DNA of 64,000 nucleotides from Neelides folsomi (lineage: Eukaryota > Arthropoda > Collembola > Neelipleona > Neelidae), in assembly GCA_034687125.1 (NCBI GenBank), contig JAQGBZ010000024.1, positions 186,001 through 250,000 on the forward strand, read 5' to 3'. Below the pieces are notes generated by a model, which saw only the letters and a program-made list of their open reading frames with translations, had not been told where the DNA came from and ran no database searches. This document shows positions 62,301 through 64,000 of the stretch, one piece after another (positions within the stretch are counted from its first letter, which is position 1; every line of letters starts with the position of its first letter). Made by a program: the position numbers and the translations under genes.

Positions 62301-64000
62301 TTTTAAACATCTCATTATTTTATAATATTTGTACTTAATTATCAAGTACGTAAATGAGTTTATAAAAAAACTCTAATCAATTTGGGTTTAATCAATGTCT
62401 TGTAAATTCGATGACTTGGGCAATTTGAATATTTAATATTAAGTAATCCTTATCAAGGGGTTGTAAAGTTATATATAATTTTTTATCATGTTAAGCAATC
62501 GTAACAGTTTTAGTTTCATCCATAATATTCAAGTTCATGATCATGGTCACGTGATGGCGAAAATGAAAAGTGTAAAAGAATTTAATATCAAAATTGACGG
62601 TGGCGAAAATTTTGCGTTAATTTAAAAAACGAATTACCTTGAGCCTTCCGTCACTCAAGGCTGGAATGTCAGGGTTTGGTTCTTTAAACCATAAGTTGGC
62701 TGGGATCCGCCCCTCTTGCATTGCAAGGACGACTTTCGCAATGCTGCAGAGTCCAGAAGCCGGCTCTGAATGTCCCATGTTGCTCTTCACTGAACCGAGG
62801 AGGAGAGGACGGCCAGGGTCACGGCCTTTGCAGAATACCTCTGCGATGGAATTCACTTCTTGTGGATCTCCGACCTTCGTTCCGGTCCCGTGGGCCTCCA
62901 CGTAGGTCACTTGGCATGGGCTGATCCCCGCTTCTGAATAGATGTCTTCGAGAAGCGCCTTCTGGACCGATCCTGCTGGAAATGTAATGCCTTGTTCTTT
63001 GTACCCGTCAGTGTTGGTCTTCGCGTGAAGAATCGTCGCATAGCTTCGTTTCGCAATATCACTTTTTTGAATGTAAATCACAACTGCTGCCTCACTCCTC
63101 ACATATCCGTTTCCTAATTGACCATTATAATACTTATAAATCCCATAAAAGTAATAAAAGTAATGACTCTTAGAAATTATTAGGAAATAAGAAAAGGATA
63201 TTTTTCTACATTATTTAGAATCAAAGTAACTTTAAAGTTAAGTAAAATAAAATAATAATTTGAAATAATAGCCATTGGCAAAATTATGACTTAATAGTTA
63301 AGGATTCTTGAGAAAATTTAAGAATGAATTTTACCTGAGGCATCAAACGCTTTGCATTTTCCATCAGGTGCTAGCATATTAAGTCTATGGAATTGGAGGG
63401 AAGATTGGGGCTTGAGAAGGAGATTGACTCCTCCGACGATGGCAGCGTCACAATGACCATCTCGTATAGCTGCCACAGCCTGTTCGAGGGCTAAGAGACT
63501 TGACGAGCACGCCGTGTCAATGGCAAAACTAGGTCCCTTGAAGTCGAACGTGAAGGAAACCCTATTGGCAAACATGGCCCGGCAACATCCCGTAAGACCA
63601 TAGCCATTGATCTTGTCTGGGTCAGAACTCCACGCCTCATCTGACTCACTAGCGGATGCCCCAATGAAAACCCCAGTTCTTGATCCCCTGATTGTTGCAG
63701 GATTAATACCTAATTAATTAATGTTACATTAATATTATATTTTAATAACCAAAAGCTCATCTCAATTGAAACAATATGACAATTGCATAAAAACTCCAAT
63801 TTAGCAAGTGAAATTTTCCATGTTAAAAAACTTGTTTTTACATCTACTATAAACTGCTAATGTAAAATGTACGGATTAAATAAAAGCGGGAAAAACGAAC
63901 CAGCATCAACGATGGCTTCATAAGTGAGTTCAAGAAGCATACGAAGTTGTGGGTCCATGAGATTTGATTGTTTCGCGTGGACGCCGAAGAAAGTGGCATC
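55084..64000 (-). CDS. FASN: Fatty acid synthase, type I (partial, N-terminus beyond right edge)
   Basis: Cytosolic multifunctional enzyme that makes long-chain fatty acids from acetyl-CoA, malonyl-CoA and NADPH. Ten exons on the minus strand: 64000(+)-63901, 63709-63335, 63113-62638, 62258-61140, 60885-60096, 59692-56169, 56050-55940, 55858-55694, 55551-55303, 55188-55084. They give 2337 residues in one frame. Order: KS, MAT, DH, inactive ME-like region, ER, KR, ACP, TE. Active-site motifs are all intact, so no domain looks dead. About 80-100 N-terminal residues are missing, judged against a family length near 2400-2500. The KS/MAT/DH part is split by several introns, while most of the rest is one 3.5-kb exon. 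Insects and crustaceans often have several FASN paralogues, so this may serve storage lipid or cuticular lipid synthesis; the sequence does not say which. Confidence 0.97.
56169..59692 (-). CDS. FASN: FASN large exon: DH end, ME-like, ER, KR, ACP
   Basis: A 3.5-kb exon. ER: NADPH loop in [21 protein letters not shown]: Rossmann motif [17 protein letters not shown], and the catalytic Ser/Tyr region [23 protein letters not shown]: phosphopantetheine Ser in [14 protein letters not shown]. An acidic, Ser/Gly-rich linker ([15 protein letters not shown]) leads to the thioesterase start. The ME-like region between DH and ER has no SAM-binding motif that I can see, as expected for animal FASN. Confidence 0.93.
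60096..60680 (-). CDS. FASN: FASN dehydratase (DH), first hotdog and linker
   Basis: The catalytic His is in [32 protein letters not shown] is the conserved stretch at the start of the second hotdog, which continues into the next exon ([20 protein letters not shown]). Confidence 0.88.
60700..61900 (-). CDS. FASN: FASN malonyl/acetyl transferase (MAT) domain
   Basis: [19 protein letters not shown] opens the domain. The active Ser is in [14 protein letters not shown], and the catalytic His is in [11 protein letters not shown]. The domain crosses the intron at 60886-61139 ([22 protein letters not shown]). Confidence 0.93.
62150..64000 (-). CDS. FASN: FASN exons for the ketosynthase (KS) domain
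   Basis: The reading starts [20 protein letters not shown]. The nucleophile Cys is in [12 protein letters not shown], and the two catalytic histidines are in [13 protein letters not shown] and [13 protein letters not shown]. The C-terminal [16 protein letters not shown] strand closes the fold. The donor at 63901 is GTTCGT, weaker than the others, but the phase and protein continuity ([14 protein letters not shown]) are clear. Confidence 0.95.

Noticed and set aside
1-64000. CRISPR arrays, operons, bacterial promoters
   Set aside because: No regular spaced repeats; all genes are intron-bearing animal genes.

Overview
The window is AT-rich animal nuclear DNA. It holds spliced genes with GT-AG introns, large intergenic gaps and small non-autonomous DNA transposons. 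The gene set (a class B neuropeptide/hormone receptor of the CRF/DH44 type, an animal type I fatty acid synthase, and an EGF/DOMON/SEA membrane protein) fits an arthropod. A crustacean such as a copepod is possible, but I cannot prove the lineage from sequence alone. All exon models come from reading frames, splice-site consensus and phase continuity across junctions. There are no transcript data.

Layout. (1) 69-853, minus: 5' part of a Bax inhibitor-1 (TMBIM6) gene that runs off the left edge. (2) 3598-21525, plus: a complete 13-exon class B (secretin-family) GPCR of 534 aa, closest by eye to CRF/diuretic-hormone-44 receptors. Its introns carry a piggyBac-like MITE (12962-13141) and a pair of ~100-nt inverted repeats (13686-14175). 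(3) 21526-28220: gene-poor DNA with a pogo/Tigger-like MITE (26305-26736) that still encodes both ends of a transposase. (4) 28221-29864, minus: a five-exon gene for an unrecognised 377-aa Cys-containing coiled-coil protein. (5) 31504-53502, plus: a 12-exon gene for a 1191-aa type I membrane protein with signal peptide, a putative copper-binding BIM1/X325-like (LPMO-like) domain starting with histidine, EGF-like repeats, two DOMON domains, a SEA-like domain, one transmembrane helix and a His/Ser/Pro-rich tail with a PPxY motif. (6) 55084-64000, minus: fatty acid synthase from mid-KS through thioesterase to the stop. Its 5' end lies beyond the right edge.

Gene relations. BI-1 and the GPCR are divergent, as are the coiled-coil gene and the DOMON gene. 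The DOMON gene and FASN converge. I see no operon-like or functional cluster: the genes act in ER stress control, peptide hormone signalling, extracellular or redox biology and lipid synthesis.

Most interesting item. The DOMON protein appears to join an N-terminal histidine-brace copper domain, known to me mainly from fungi, to EGF, DOMON and SEA modules. Its first DOMON domain is interrupted by a long acidic linker carrying a furin-like site and a His cluster.
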